Both the position numbers and the translations under genes were made by a program. The notes beneath the pieces were generated by a model. It worked only from the letters and a program-made list of their open reading frames with translations, did no database searches and was not told the DNA's origin. From IMG/VR virus record IMGVR_UViG_3300026484_000007, positions 208,603-272,602 of that record: a stretch of DNA of 64,000 nucleotides, one strand, 5' to 3'. Numbering within the stretch: the first letter of the stretch is position 1; each line of letters opens with the position of its first letter. This document shows, one piece after another, positions 15,155 to 24,880 of this stretch. Origin of the DNA: a virus.

Positions 15155-15894
15155 AACGAAGAAATTATTTTAATTATTTAAAAGGATCTGCAAAAGATCT
15201 TTTAGAAGAAAATGATCGTTATCGAGCGTTCTATCCCACTTCCACTGCCGCTGCCGCTCCACAAAGATCAATTTGGTCGGATATGAAAAACGGCGCAAAA
15301 AATCTTGGGAATAGCATAGTAAATTCTGCTAGTAAATTTGGATCTAAAATAACTAATGACCCAAAAATTGCTGCAGCTACAGGAGCAGCGATAGGTGGAG
15401 CTCTTCATCTTTACGATGTTCATGATGCAAAATCTGATTTATCTGATCTTATGGGCAAAAATTTTGATGCAGAAAAAATTAATAAAGATACATTCAATAG
15501 CAATTATGAGCAATACAAAGATCTTTATAATAAAGAAGGTATTAATAAATTTGATGCGAATAACGATGGATACTTAGATAAAAACGAACTTCATAAACTT
15601 TATAATACATATAAAAATGATACAAGTTGGTTCCCGTGGTGGAATGATGCAGATGATAAAATCAGTGCGGCTAAAGAATATTATGATTATATTCAAAAAA
15701 CTCCAGCAATGGATTTTAATAAAGATGGAATTGTAGATTCTAATGACACTAAAGCAATGAAAGATGTTGATCGTGTCGTTAATAGTAGTTTACCTGCGAA
15801 CTTAATGGGTGGTGCTGCAATTGGAGGAGCTCTTGGATATGGAACTAATAAACTTAATTCAAAACTTAATTCAAAATTTGGAGGACATTCATGA
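15151..15894 (+). CDS. Glycine-zipper protein with two EF-hand-like loops (247 aa)
   Basis: Starts with a basic helical leader (NYFNYLKGSAKDLLEEN), then a hydrophobic Gly/Ala segment (AAATGAAIGGALHLY). In the middle lie two calcium-loop patterns: FDANNDGYLDKNEL and DFNKDGIVDSND. The C-terminus has another glycine zipper (MGGAAIGGALGYG). The DxNxDGxxDxxE spacing fits EF-hand or dockerin-type calcium binding. Overlaps both neighbours by four bases (ATGA). A calcium-sensitive internal virion protein is conceivable; calcium could, for example, switch the conformation on entry. No annotated family recognised. Confidence 0.7.
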   Translation: MKRRNYFNYLKGSAKDLLEENDRYRAFYPTSTAAAAPQRSIWSDMKNGAKNLGNSIVNSASKFGSKITNDPKIAAATGAAIGGALHLYDVHDAKSDLSDLMGKNFDAEKINKDTFNSNYEQYKDLYNKEGINKFDANNDGYLDKNELHKLYNTYKNDTSWFPWWNDADDKISAAKEYYDYIQKTPAMDFNKDGIVDSNDTKAMKDVDRVVNSSLPANLMGGAAIGGALGYGTNKLNSKLNSKFGGHS

Positions 15895-16658
15895 AAAATA
15901 TAAAAAAGACAAGAACGCTTAATTATTTAAATGAGGCATCTAATAGAGATCTTTCAATTGCTTTAACTGGATTAGGTTTTGGAATTGGTGGAGCCGCTCT
16001 TGGCGACTCAATATATGATGCTCACTTAGATCATTATAATTCCGAATTCCAAAAACAATTTTCCGATATTAATGCCACCAAAGATCAATTATTGAATGAA
16101 AAATTTGGTGATCCTGAAAATAATAAAGAAGCTCTTCAATCATATCAAGATCAATACAATAAAATAAAATTTGCTGATTTTAATAAAGATGGTTTCGTTG
16201 ATGAACGAGAATACAACAAAGCACTTGAAAATTATAAAAATTATATTAACAGCGGAGGTAATAATCCATTCTCTGATAATTATAAAAATTTAGATTATAA
16301 ACCAGATACAGTAAAACAATTAAATACTTATAAAAATTTATTACATGATAAAGATTTTGTATCTAAATTCGATGTAAATCAAGATGGAACATTTAACGCA
16401 AGAGAATTACAGTTATTGAAAAAACTTCCAGAGTATCAAGACAGAATGAATTCTTTTGAATATCAACCATATTTATATGGAACTGCTGGAGCAATAGCGG
16501 GAATGAAATTAATGGATGCTGCGACTAGAGGCGAAAGTTCTGATAAAGATCGAATAAATTTTCCAAGTAATAGATTTGCTCCGTTTGGTGCTCCAAAAAG
16601 ACCAAACGAATCTCAAGAAATCGTAGATAAAGTTCCACTACCACCGATAGTAAAATAA
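15891..16658 (+). CDS. Glycine-zipper protein with two EF-hand-like loops (255 aa)
   Basis: Close in architecture to the preceding gene: leader ending in YLNEAS, glycine zipper (GLGFGIGGAALGDSIYDAH, reminiscent of the previous protein's LYDVHDA), then ADFNKDGFVDEREY and FDVNQDGTFNAREL as calcium-loop patterns, a weaker Ala/Gly segment (YGTAGAIAGMKLMDAA) and a proline-rich end. Probably arose by tandem duplication with the 15151 gene. Start in an ATGA overlap, last gene of this block before the beta' C-terminal ORF. Confidence 0.7.
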   Translation: MKNIKKTRTLNYLNEASNRDLSIALTGLGFGIGGAALGDSIYDAHLDHYNSEFQKQFSDINATKDQLLNEKFGDPENNKEALQSYQDQYNKIKFADFNKDGFVDEREYNKALENYKNYINSGGNNPFSDNYKNLDYKPDTVKQLNTYKNLLHDKDFVSKFDVNQDGTFNARELQLLKKLPEYQDRMNSFEYQPYLYGTAGAIAGMKLMDAATRGESSDKDRINFPSNRFAPFGAPKRPNESQEIVDKVPLPPIVK

Positions 16659-16692
16659 AAAATTATATAAAATTTAAATCAAAGGAAAATCG

Positions 16693-17445
16693 ATGTTATC
16701 GAAAGACAAATTTAATAAATATTTAAAAATTGAAAATAATACTGTAATTGCAAAAGCACCTATCCGAATCGATCTTGATCTTTCAGAATACAAAAATATA
16801 TCGGAAGAATTTGATACGGATAATGATTCTGGAATTGCAGAGACTGCTAATGGAGTTTATGAGATTCCAGGATTTTTTACTTTAGAAATTCTTGATAATG
16901 ATAAGAATATCGTTGATAGTATTCAATTCTTTTTCCCATACAACGTATACTTATTAGGATCAAATAATTCTGAAATTAGTAGTACAAGATTTTTAATGGA
17001 ATACGAAGAAGGGGATTCAATATTCTTCGCGAAATTTAAAAAACAAGAAACTGATATTAGAATTCTTGACAAATTATTTGAAAACGGGATAAAATATCTT
17101 AGTACAAGAATGGATTTCTTAATTTATAATATTTGGAAACAAGTTGAACCAACGATTAACGTTCCTTGGCATCACTTTGAAGTAATTGTTTCTCAATTGT
17201 ATGGTAAAAGAGTTGAAGGAGGACATTACGTTCCTTTACGATTAACTAACGAAGAGTATTCTAAAAAATATGCTTTAAATACTAAACAAGCAGCGCACTA
17301 TTTTGGAGAATCAAGTGGATTCTTATATGGATATAGTAATGATGCGTTATTGACTAGTGTTTCTAAAGATAAAACAGTTCCGAAAAAATATAGACCAGAT
17401 TATTATATGGAAAAATTAATTGCCGGAGAAGTTAATGAAGTTTAA
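16693..17445 (+). CDS. RNA polymerase beta' subunit, C-terminal portion
   Basis: Third beta' ORF. The key is NVPWHHFEVIVSQLYGKRV, which matches the beta' C-terminal segment (canonical D-KHIEVIVRQML-KV). The following ~90 residues have the same order of features: LTNEEYSKKYALNTKQAAHYFGES, SNDALLTSVSKD, and LIAGEVNE near the end (canonical RLIPAGTG). The first ~140 residues are less recognisable and would cover the jaw and preceding region. AAAGGAAAA ribosome binding site. Followed by a GATC terminator and boundary repeat, so the beta' part of the RNA polymerase ends here. Confidence 0.8.
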   Translation: MLSKDKFNKYLKIENNTVIAKAPIRIDLDLSEYKNISEEFDTDNDSGIAETANGVYEIPGFFTLEILDNDKNIVDSIQFFFPYNVYLLGSNNSEISSTRFLMEYEEGDSIFFAKFKKQETDIRILDKLFENGIKYLSTRMDFLIYNIWKQVEPTINVPWHHFEVIVSQLYGKRVEGGHYVPLRLTNEEYSKKYALNTKQAAHYFGESSGFLYGYSNDALLTSVSKDKTVPKKYRPDYYMEKLIAGEVNEV

Positions 17446-17462
17446 AAACTTATAAAGTTTAA

Positions 17463-17497
17463 AAGTGATCTAAAAAAGATCACTTTTAATTTTTTTT
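17463..17497 (+). terminator. GTGATC hairpin terminator after beta'
   Basis: AAAAGTGATC/GATCACTTTT stem around TAAAAAA, then TTTTTTTT and a GTCTTTAG box at 17498. Confidence 0.8.
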
Positions 17498-17547
17498 GTC
17501 TTTAGCAAAATTTTAGCGAAGTTCTATCGAAGTCAATAAAAAAACTT

Positions 17548-17682
17548 TTGAAAACTTGAGTTTCCAGAACGTTGAGCTTCTATAGATATCTAAAGATATA
17601 TAGCAGTTCTAAAAATTTTAGAACTGCTTTTATATCGCTTGTATCTAAAAAAGATGCTACGTGGAAAATCAAAGTTTTTCAA
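17548..17682 (+). repeat. Operon-boundary repeat, copy B
   Basis: Same element as at 13175 but with the other hairpin arm type: GCAGTTCTAAAA/TTTTAGAACTGC. The conserved GATATCTAAAGATATATA lies before the stem, and GTATCTAAAAAAGATGCTACGTGG after it. Directly precedes the beta operon (start 17742). Confidence 0.8.
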
Positions 17683-17741
17683 GTTTTAAATTTAAAAAAA
17701 TACAAAGAAAGAAAAAGAAAGAAAATTAAAAGGATAGTTAA

Positions 17742-19397
17742 ATGAAATTAGATCAATTATTAATGAAACAAAAAACATCTTTGAAAGACTCAGCATTTCC
17801 AGCTTTATTCGCTGGCGACGAAATTACTATAAGTTATTTACCTGAGATCGGAGCATCCGGAATAAATTTTATTAATAAATTAAGAAAGAAAAATATTTTC
17901 AATGAAGTTCTTATTTATCCATATTATACCCTTGGAGCGAAAAAAATTATTTCTAAAGATTACATTGCAGATTTTAAAAAATTAAATCCAAATATAAAGA
18001 CTGTTTATAAATTTAAAACTTTCATGAAAAACAGAGCAAACGTGATCGATCTAACTCCACTGATGGATCTTTTTTCGATCCTAATCAATCAGCAGCCAAA
18101 ATTTAAAGTTTTAAATGAAACGATTGATGCTATAAATAATTATTTTACTGAGAATGTATCTTCCCAAGATCCTACTGGAGAAAAACATTTTATTTTCGTG
18201 GATTGTAATTCTAAAAGCAATTTTAATTTCTTAGATTCTATTTATAGATTATTTAGAAAAAAAGCTTTCAAACTCAATCATGATCTTTTAAAGATCAAAG
18301 GTTTATTTGTAATAGCTTTAAACGAATCTGAAGAATTTGATATTTATCCATTAATCCATAAAAAAGAAAAACATTTAATCTTTCGACCTGATATTTATAG
18401 ATTAATCAAAAAAGATCTTACTGGGATCGAAGAAGAAGAAATAAACGAATTCGTTGATTCATATGAAAAAATCAATGAAGCTAGAAATAATATTTTAAAC
18501 ATTACTGATAAACTTTTAAATAAAATTGGGAAAGGATCTGCAAAAGATTCGAAAGAGACTGCAGACTTTCTAAATCAATTAGGAAATGCTAAAGAAAGAT
18601 TTGAAAACTACATCGATTTAATTTATCAAGAATTATCAAGTAATGATATTCCTGGAAATGATTATATAGAAAAACTTCATCGTTTATTTCCGAAAGACAC
18701 GACGGATCCAAAAAAGATCCAAAAGATTGAAAAATTAATTTCTTACATAGATGATCTTAATAAGATCTATAATGGATCAATTAAAATAAAAAAAGATTTA
18801 ATTAATAAATCTGCTGATATTTATTATGATCCAATGGAGATCGTTAAGTTAGATGAAATTTCTGTTTATAATAAGCAGAAAACAGAATTCGATGAAGTGC
18901 TAGATAAATCAATGTTTGATTTAATTAAAAGTATTGAGCGAGATAAAGATGCAGGAATTGAAGTTCTTGATATTAAAGTAGAAGTTCAAGACACTAATAA
19001 AAGTAGATTTAAAAAATACAAAGTTAAATTAAAGAATACTAAGTTCGGTAAAAAAACTCCATACGAAATAGAATTTCTTACTCCGTATCCTATCAAAGGA
19101 AAATATTTAAAAATAGGTGGAGTAAGATACATAATGTTAAATCAATTTATGGCTAAACCTATTTTAAAAATTAAGCCTAACATTGTAAGATTATATACTC
19201 ACTTCAGTACTTTCTCAGTAACTTTAAAAACTCATAAATATAATAATACTCAAGATTTCCACGAGATCTTAATGAAAGTTACTTCTAGTATAAAAGGATC
19301 TAAAATAGATTACGTCGAATCTACTAACAATGATCCGCGCGAAAAATATAAATTTTATATCGATAGAACTTTTATAGATAAAACTATAGAATTATAA
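17742..19397 (+). CDS. RNA polymerase beta subunit, N-terminal portion
   Basis: 551 residues. The diagnostic part is near the C-terminus: FLTPYPIKGKYLKIGGVRYI followed by MLNQ, corresponding to beta [22 protein letters not shown], the segment just before the Rif region. The N-terminal ~350 residues are weakly conserved, which is normal for phage beta subunits of this class. Two GATC palindromes are inside the gene (18281-18297 and 18704-18720, the latter encoding DPKKIQK). AAAGGATA ribosome binding site. Pairs with the next ORF to form the beta chain. Confidence 0.88.
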   Translation: MKLDQLLMKQKTSLKDSAFPALFAGDEITISYLPEIGASGINFINKLRKKNIFNEVLIYPYYTLGAKKIISKDYIADFKKLNPNIKTVYKFKTFMKNRANVIDLTPLMDLFSILINQQPKFKVLNETIDAINNYFTENVSSQDPTGEKHFIFVDCNSKSNFNFLDSIYRLFRKKAFKLNHDLLKIKGLFVIALNESEEFDIYPLIHKKEKHLIFRPDIYRLIKKDLTGIEEEEINEFVDSYEKINEARNNILNITDKLLNKIGKGSAKDSKETADFLNQLGNAKERFENYIDLIYQELSSNDIPGNDYIEKLHRLFPKDTTDPKKIQKIEKLISYIDDLNKIYNGSIKIKKDLINKSADIYYDPMEIVKLDEISVYNKQKTEFDEVLDKSMFDLIKSIERDKDAGIEVLDIKVEVQDTNKSRFKKYKVKLKNTKFGKKTPYEIEFLTPYPIKGKYLKIGGVRYIMLNQFMAKPILKIKPNIVRLYTHFSTFSVTLKTHKYNNTQDFHEILMKVTSSIKGSKIDYVESTNNDPREKYKFYIDRTFIDKTIEL

Positions 19398-19418
19398 ATT
19401 AATCATAAAGGACAAAAT

Positions 19419-22400
19419 ATGATCAAAAAAGATACGTCTGATGCTACATTAAAATTAAAATCTGCAAAATTTTATATAGATTTTCATAATGAAAAAAATA
19501 ATAAATTATTTTTTTATGAAGTTTATTCTAAGAAAAAAGGAACTGCTGGAGCAGAGCGTCTCGAATACGCTTATATGACTCCAGACGACGAAGTGATCTT
19601 TTACAAACCCATCGATGATATCGAAGAGCATGAAATACCAAAGAAAGATCTTCGAGAGTTTCTTCTTGGTAGAATTAATAGCATAGCGATGTTAAAATTA
19701 GGAGCTAGAGTTGATATTAAATCAAAATCTTCTAAACCTACTTTTAAAATTAAAGCGTTGAGCAATGAACCCGAAGTAATTCTTTTTGCTAGTATTATTT
19801 TAGGATTAAGACCTGCGCTAGATTTCATGGGAATAAAGTATAGTTTTAATAAGACTAAAGAAGGTTATAAATCTATAAAACTATCCACTCAAGATGGTAA
19901 AACTAAATATTTTAATATTTATGCTAACTCTTTATACGATGAATACGTTTTAAATGGAATGTCTTCTTTTATTAAGAAAATTGAATTCACTGAAGAAAAT
20001 TTATCTTCTAAAGATGTATTCATAACTTATTTCGATAATCGTTTTGGTAAAGGTTTATTTAATTCTTATAATCAAAAGTTAGTATCTTTTATAGATACAA
20101 CGACTGAGCAAATTTTAAGATCGTATGGTTATAGTACGGATCCATTAAAATTATTATGTATAACTATGCCTAAGAAAATACTAAACGAAGCAGTCGATGA
20201 TATCGATAATCTTGAAAATAAAAGAATTAGAATGGCTGAAAGTATTGCTCACTCAGCTTATAATGCAGTTTCGCAAGCTCTTGTAAAATTCAAGAAAGAA
20301 TCTAAATTAGATAACGTTAAATTACATATTCAAAAAGATTATATTATTAATAATCTTATTAACACTGGTATGGTTCAATGGAGTAATCCAGTTAACCCAT
20401 TAGAAGAATTAACTACTTCTGCAAAAATTACTAAAACTGGGGTTGGGAATCCATTAAAAGAACAGATCACTATAGACAAAAGGGATCTTAATGAAAGTTA
20501 TTTTGGAGTTGTATCTGCGACACATACTAATGAGTACGGTGGAATAGGTTTAAACCAAACTCTCGTAAATAAAATGATGATCAAAGATAGATTCGGAAGT
20601 ATTTTAATTAAAAAATTCCAAGATACTAATCCTTTTGAAATACTAAGTCCAATTGAAAGTATTGCTCCATTTATGGATACAGATGATACTACTAGAAAAG
20701 TTATGGGGAATCAGCAAACCTCACAATTCATTCAAGTTAAAAATCCAGATGTTCCTCTTGTTCAAACTGGTTTTGAAGCTTATATACCTTATATAGTATC
20801 TGATAGATTTGCAATGAAAGCTAAAAAACCTGGAACTGTTAAATTAGAAAAAGACTATATTATAATGAAATACAATGATGGTTCTGAAGAAATCTTTAGT
20901 ACTAAACCCACTAAAGCGAGAACTAAAAGAGGTCTTTATATTCCAATTGAATATAACGTTCTTGTAAAAGATGGTCAAAAAGTAAAAGAAGGAGAAATCC
21001 TTGCAGCAACTAATTCTTTAAAACACGGAAAATTAGGTATAGGAAAAAATTTAGTAGTCGCAGAAATGTCTTATCGAGGTATGAATTACGAAGATGGTTG
21101 GGTAATATGCGAAGACCTTAAAGAAAAATATCAAAGTTCTTTATATGAAAAAATTACTATAATTATTCCAGAAGGTGCTAAGATTCAAGATTTTAATATT
21201 GAATTAAATAAAAACACTAAACCTGGAGAAAAATTAATTTCGTATGTTACAAACGCAACTGAGTCTTTAGAATTCGATGAAGAAAATAGTATTACTGATG
21301 AAAATACTGATGATTTAAGTACAGGTAAAGAGATTAGAGGTAATACAGTAACTTACTATAGTATCGGTGGACAAATTGCAGATTTTGTAATAAAATTAAA
21401 TTCTACTAAAATTGATAAAAAAATTATAGAAAAATTTAAATTTCAAAATTCAGAAATTGAAAAAAAATTAAAGATTTGCGAAAAACTCAAAAATGAAATT
21501 AATAAATTAGATTGTAGAGATAACATTGAACATCTTGAAGCTCTTGAAGTTGGTGGACATAAAGCAAATAAAATGGAGCCAGAAGGAGCGATTATTGAAG
21601 TCTATATCGAAACAGAAAATCCAATCAGAAACGGATCAAAATTTACTTTAGCGAGTACTGGTGGTAAAGGTACTGTACAATACATTATTGATAAAGATAA
21701 AAAACCTTATACAAAAGAAACTGGATTAGAAATTGATTTTATTGCGACTCCGTTGTCAATCATTTCAAGAAAAAACCCAAGTATTATTTTACAATTGTAT
21801 CTTGGAAAAGTAATTTATTTTCTAAATAAAAAAGTTGAAGAATTAGCTAAAGAAAATAAAATTTCTTCGGTTAGAACTTTAATTACTAAAGTATTTGAAA
21901 GAATTGATAAATCAGATGATAAAGTTTATCTAAATCAATTAAAAGGATTCTTAAAAAATAAAGATGATTTTCTTAAAAAATATATTTTAAAACATGATCC
22001 TTTAAATAACCCAGCTTTCCCAGCAATTATGCCTCCATTCGGAAGTAAATTAAGTACGAAAGATATCGAAGATGCTGCAGATATTCTTGGAATTCCTTTA
22101 CAAGAACATGTAATAATTCCAGAAGAAGATAATAAAGAGACTAAATATAAAGTTACTGTTGGAATTATGCCAGTATTTTATTTAGAACATTTTCCAAAAG
22201 CTATGTCAGGGGTAAGAGGAAGTATTAATGTTAAAAATCAATTAACGACTGGACAAGGTCGTGCCGGAACTAAAGAAGGAAACGGAGCAATTAAACTTGG
22301 TTTATATGATATGTTTTCCGTTACATCAAGACGAGCAAATAAGTTCATTAAAGAAATGTGGGCAGTAAAATCAGATGATTACGAAGCGAAAAAAGAACTT

Positions 22401-22538
22401 CGAAAGAAAATCATTAAATCAGCCGAAACTGGCGAAGAAATAAATGTTTCTGATATTGAAGTAAAACCAGAAGATATTACTACCAAAAAATTGATTGAAG
22501 CATATTTTTATGGAGCATGTTTGCAGCCACGTTTCTAA
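19419..22538 (+). CDS. RNA polymerase beta subunit, C-terminal portion
   Basis: 1039 residues with nearly all late beta landmarks: DTDDTTRKVMGNQQTSQFI (Rif/fork region), KLGIGKNLVVAEMSYRGMNY followed by EDGW (canonical [20 protein letters not shown]), IRNGSKFTLASTGGKGTVQYI (canonical GDKMAGRHGNKGVVS), a SIISRKNPSIILQLYLG segment (canonical GVPSRMNIGQILETHLG) and, at the end, MSGVRGSINVKNQLTTGQGR and AIKLGLYDMFSV (canonical SARSTGPYSLVTQQPLGGKA, RFGEMEVWAL). The enzyme is therefore complete on the beta side. The final AYFYGACLQPRF replaces the usual beta C-terminal clamp helix. Confidence 0.96.
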   Translation: MIKKDTSDATLKLKSAKFYIDFHNEKNNKLFFYEVYSKKKGTAGAERLEYAYMTPDDEVIFYKPIDDIEEHEIPKKDLREFLLGRINSIAMLKLGARVDIKSKSSKPTFKIKALSNEPEVILFASIILGLRPALDFMGIKYSFNKTKEGYKSIKLSTQDGKTKYFNIYANSLYDEYVLNGMSSFIKKIEFTEENLSSKDVFITYFDNRFGKGLFNSYNQKLVSFIDTTTEQILRSYGYSTDPLKLLCITMPKKILNEAVDDIDNLENKRIRMAESIAHSAYNAVSQALVKFKKESKLDNVKLHIQKDYIINNLINTGMVQWSNPVNPLEELTTSAKITKTGVGNPLKEQITIDKRDLNESYFGVVSATHTNEYGGIGLNQTLVNKMMIKDRFGSILIKKFQDTNPFEILSPIESIAPFMDTDDTTRKVMGNQQTSQFIQVKNPDVPLVQTGFEAYIPYIVSDRFAMKAKKPGTVKLEKDYIIMKYNDGSEEIFSTKPTKARTKRGLYIPIEYNVLVKDGQKVKEGEILAATNSLKHGKLGIGKNLVVAEMSYRGMNYEDGWVICEDLKEKYQSSLYEKITIIIPEGAKIQDFNIELNKNTKPGEKLISYVTNATESLEFDEENSITDENTDDLSTGKEIRGNTVTYYSIGGQIADFVIKLNSTKIDKKIIEKFKFQNSEIEKKLKICEKLKNEINKLDCRDNIEHLEALEVGGHKANKMEPEGAIIEVYIETENPIRNGSKFTLASTGGKGTVQYIIDKDKKPYTKETGLEIDFIATPLSIISRKNPSIILQLYLGKVIYFLNKKVEELAKENKISSVRTLITKVFERIDKSDDKVYLNQLKGFLKNKDDFLKKYILKHDPLNNPAFPAIMPPFGSKLSTKDIEDAADILGIPLQEHVIIPEEDNKETKYKVTVGIMPVFYLEHFPKAMSGVRGSINVKNQLTTGQGRAGTKEGNGAIKLGLYDMFSVTSRRANKFIKEMWAVKSDDYEAKKELRKKIIKSAETGEEINVSDIEVKPEDITTKKLIEAYFYGACLQPRF

Positions 22539-22574
22539 ATTATAAGTATTTAGAAGATTTAGAAGGAGTCGACA

Positions 22575-23576
22575 ATGAAAAAAATGACTAAATTTTTATC
22601 AGTGATCTTTTTAGGATCACTTTTTTTAAATCCACTTTCAGCCAATGATTATAATGATTATAATGATTATAATGATTGTAATGATTGTTTTGAATTTAAC
22701 GATGGAATCGCTATTCCTACAAATCCTATATTAAAAAATAGACTATCGACAAAAATTAGCAATAAAGAATTTTATATCAATGTGCTAAACACTTGTCCAG
22801 GTTTAACATCAAATGAAAAAATTTATTTTGAATTAAACAGAACGAGAATTGATAGTAAAACTGGAAATTGTTATACGGAAAGTAAAATTGTATCTATCGA
22901 AGATCCAACGATTCGTCTTTTTTTGCCAGAGAATGTTTTAAAATTAAAAGTTAAAGATAGTTGGAATATCGCAAAAATTTCGATCGATTACAATTTAAGA
23001 CAAATGATTTATCCATTCAAAATAGTATCTAAAAAAGATTCTTCTGATACTTTTGCGGTAAGACCTGATCATTTTCGAATAAAAGTTTTTAAATCTTCAG
23101 CGTCTGATCCAACCGTATCATCTACATCATCCACATCATCTATACCATCTATACCAGCGGGAAATTTTATTTCACTTAAAATAGAAGCATTAGATTATCA
23201 AGGGAATGTTGTGACGTACGATAAATCTACAGATGATTATTTAACTATAGAACTTTCTCCTGGAAATAAAATACAATTTATTCCTTATAATATAAAAAAC
23301 GGGCAAGGTTTAATAAGAATGATGTTTTCTTTATCTGCAGAAGATCAAGAAATTAAATTAATAGATGAAACTTTTTCTAATATAGATATAAACGATTCTT
23401 TAGAAGATCAACGATATTTTGAAGGAAAAGTTAATTTACGAATCTCAGAAAGATTCAAATCTTGGTGTGGAACTGGAACTGGTGAGAAAGAAAACGATCC
23501 AAATAAAAATACAGTTCAGCCTAATATAAGAAATAATGTAAATAAAAATTTACAATACCATAAAATGCAATGGTAA
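22575..23576 (+). CDS. Exported protein with signal peptide, FAVRP motif
   Basis: Residues 1-23 form a classical signal peptide (basic MKKMTK, hydrophobic SVIFLGSLFLNPL, SA cleavage region). The hydrophobic core is encoded by a GATC palindrome (22602-22622). The mature N-terminus is a repeat NDYNDYNDYNDCNDC from a 9-base tandem. Further on DTFAVRPDHFRIKV recalls DUF6701-type bacterial surface/pilus proteins, where FAVRP is characteristic. The rest is beta-rich with a serine/threonine linker (~175-190). Secretion by the host Sec system into the periplasm is expected. Could modify the cell surface or be a virion component acquired from a host. The phage setting is unusual. Confidence 0.75.
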   Translation: MKKMTKFLSVIFLGSLFLNPLSANDYNDYNDYNDCNDCFEFNDGIAIPTNPILKNRLSTKISNKEFYINVLNTCPGLTSNEKIYFELNRTRIDSKTGNCYTESKIVSIEDPTIRLFLPENVLKLKVKDSWNIAKISIDYNLRQMIYPFKIVSKKDSSDTFAVRPDHFRIKVFKSSASDPTVSSTSSTSSIPSIPAGNFISLKIEALDYQGNVVTYDKSTDDYLTIELSPGNKIQFIPYNIKNGQGLIRMMFSLSAEDQEIKLIDETFSNIDINDSLEDQRYFEGKVNLRISERFKSWCGTGTGEKENDPNKNTVQPNIRNNVNKNLQYHKMQW

Positions 23577-23624
23577 AAAATGGTAAAAACGATAAAAATG
23601 GTATATTAAATTAAGGATTTAATA

Positions 23625-24818
23625 ATGATTATTACACACAATTATTATATTGATTTTTTTAAAGCCTTTAATCAGTTTCTTAAAAAGATTCTTGATCCTC
23701 GCGCTTTAAAAGACGGTAGAGGTATTCAAAAAATTGAATACTCTATCGCATCTAAAACACTTCTGAGTCATAAATTATATGGAAATGAATCTTTTGAATA
23801 TCCAAATTTAATTATTGATCTTCAAGATATCCATGCTGACGAAGGTGTAAGTACAATTAAAAATAATGCTTATGGTTTAATTGATAATATTAATACGGTT
23901 TATCTCGCGGATAATCTTGATAAGAATCAGTTTATTAAAGCAGAAATGAAAAAATATATTCTTAATTTTAATATTACTATTAATTTAGAAGAATCTGCTG
24001 ATATGTTAAATTTTTATCATTTAATTACGAATCATGTTCCTGTTAATTTTACATTCGTGGATTTTTCATTCTTTTATGGAATAGACATTACTGAGTTTGT
24101 AAATGATGGGAATTGGGATTTTGATAATGATAATATTTTTAACGTATTTAAACAACCTGATCCAACAGAGAGAGATAAAGAGTATTATTATTCTTATTTA
24201 AAAACTCAACCAGAATTAGAATTAACTGGAATTTCTAAAAATGAAGATAAAGAAGGAATGAAGTACAGTATTCAAATGAATTTTCTTGCATCGTTCTTAA
24301 TTCCTTCTTATATTTACGGAACGAATTTTATTAACATTGAAAGAATTGTTCTTCAAATAGATACTACTGATAAAGATGATTATCCTATCATCACTGACAC
24401 AGAAAATATATTTAGTACAAATAAAATTAAAAAAGGATCTTTTTTAGATCCTAATAGTTTTATTTTAAATGAGGAAAACGAATCTTTTGATATAATTTTG
24501 AAAAATGAAGCTAGCGATGAAGAAACTTTAAATTCATTAAAACAATTTAATTATATTTTAAAACTCGAACCTGATCTTTTGGAGATCTTTTCTCAAAAAA
24601 CTCCACATAAGACAGAGAAAAGATTAAATCTTTATTTAGAGAATTTTGAAATTGTATCTGAAGAAGATAAAACAATACTGAGAATCACTAAAGAATCTCA
24701 AAAGACGCATTTTTCTTTATTAGAAGATTTTTTTATAAATTATATAAACTATATAAAAAATGAGGAGAGCGAATCTTCTCAATTTTACAACTTTCAATTA
24801 TTTTATGCGGAGAAGTGA
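23625..24818 (+). CDS. Probable structural (tail/baseplate) protein, 397 aa
   Basis: Not assigned to a family. Mixed alpha/beta with no membrane segment. The N-terminal ~240 residues contain strands and aromatic-rich loops (NFNITINLEESADMLNFYHL, VNFTFVDFSFFYGIDI) reminiscent of tail proteins; the last third is acidic. It contains one GATC palindrome (24434-24452, encoding GSFLDP). Its stop codon is inside a hairpin terminator. The position between RNA polymerase and virion proteins suggests a structural role. Confidence 0.7.
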   Translation: MIITHNYYIDFFKAFNQFLKKILDPRALKDGRGIQKIEYSIASKTLLSHKLYGNESFEYPNLIIDLQDIHADEGVSTIKNNAYGLIDNINTVYLADNLDKNQFIKAEMKKYILNFNITINLEESADMLNFYHLITNHVPVNFTFVDFSFFYGIDITEFVNDGNWDFDNDNIFNVFKQPDPTERDKEYYYSYLKTQPELELTGISKNEDKEGMKYSIQMNFLASFLIPSYIYGTNFINIERIVLQIDTTDKDDYPIITDTENIFSTNKIKKGSFLDPNSFILNEENESFDIILKNEASDEETLNSLKQFNYILKLEPDLLEIFSQKTPHKTEKRLNLYLENFEIVSEEDKTILRITKESQKTHFSLLEDFFINYINYIKNEESESSQFYNFQLFYAEK

Positions 24819-24838
24819 TCTTTTTTAGATCACTTTTT
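24813..24838 (+). terminator. GTGATC hairpin terminator containing the stop codon
   Basis: AAGTGATC/GATCACTT around TTTTTTA, followed by a T-run. The TGA of the hairpin is the stop codon of the 23625 gene. Confidence 0.75.
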
Positions 24839-24880
24839 AACCAACTATAAAATTCTAGAAAATTAATTAAGGAGATTTAA

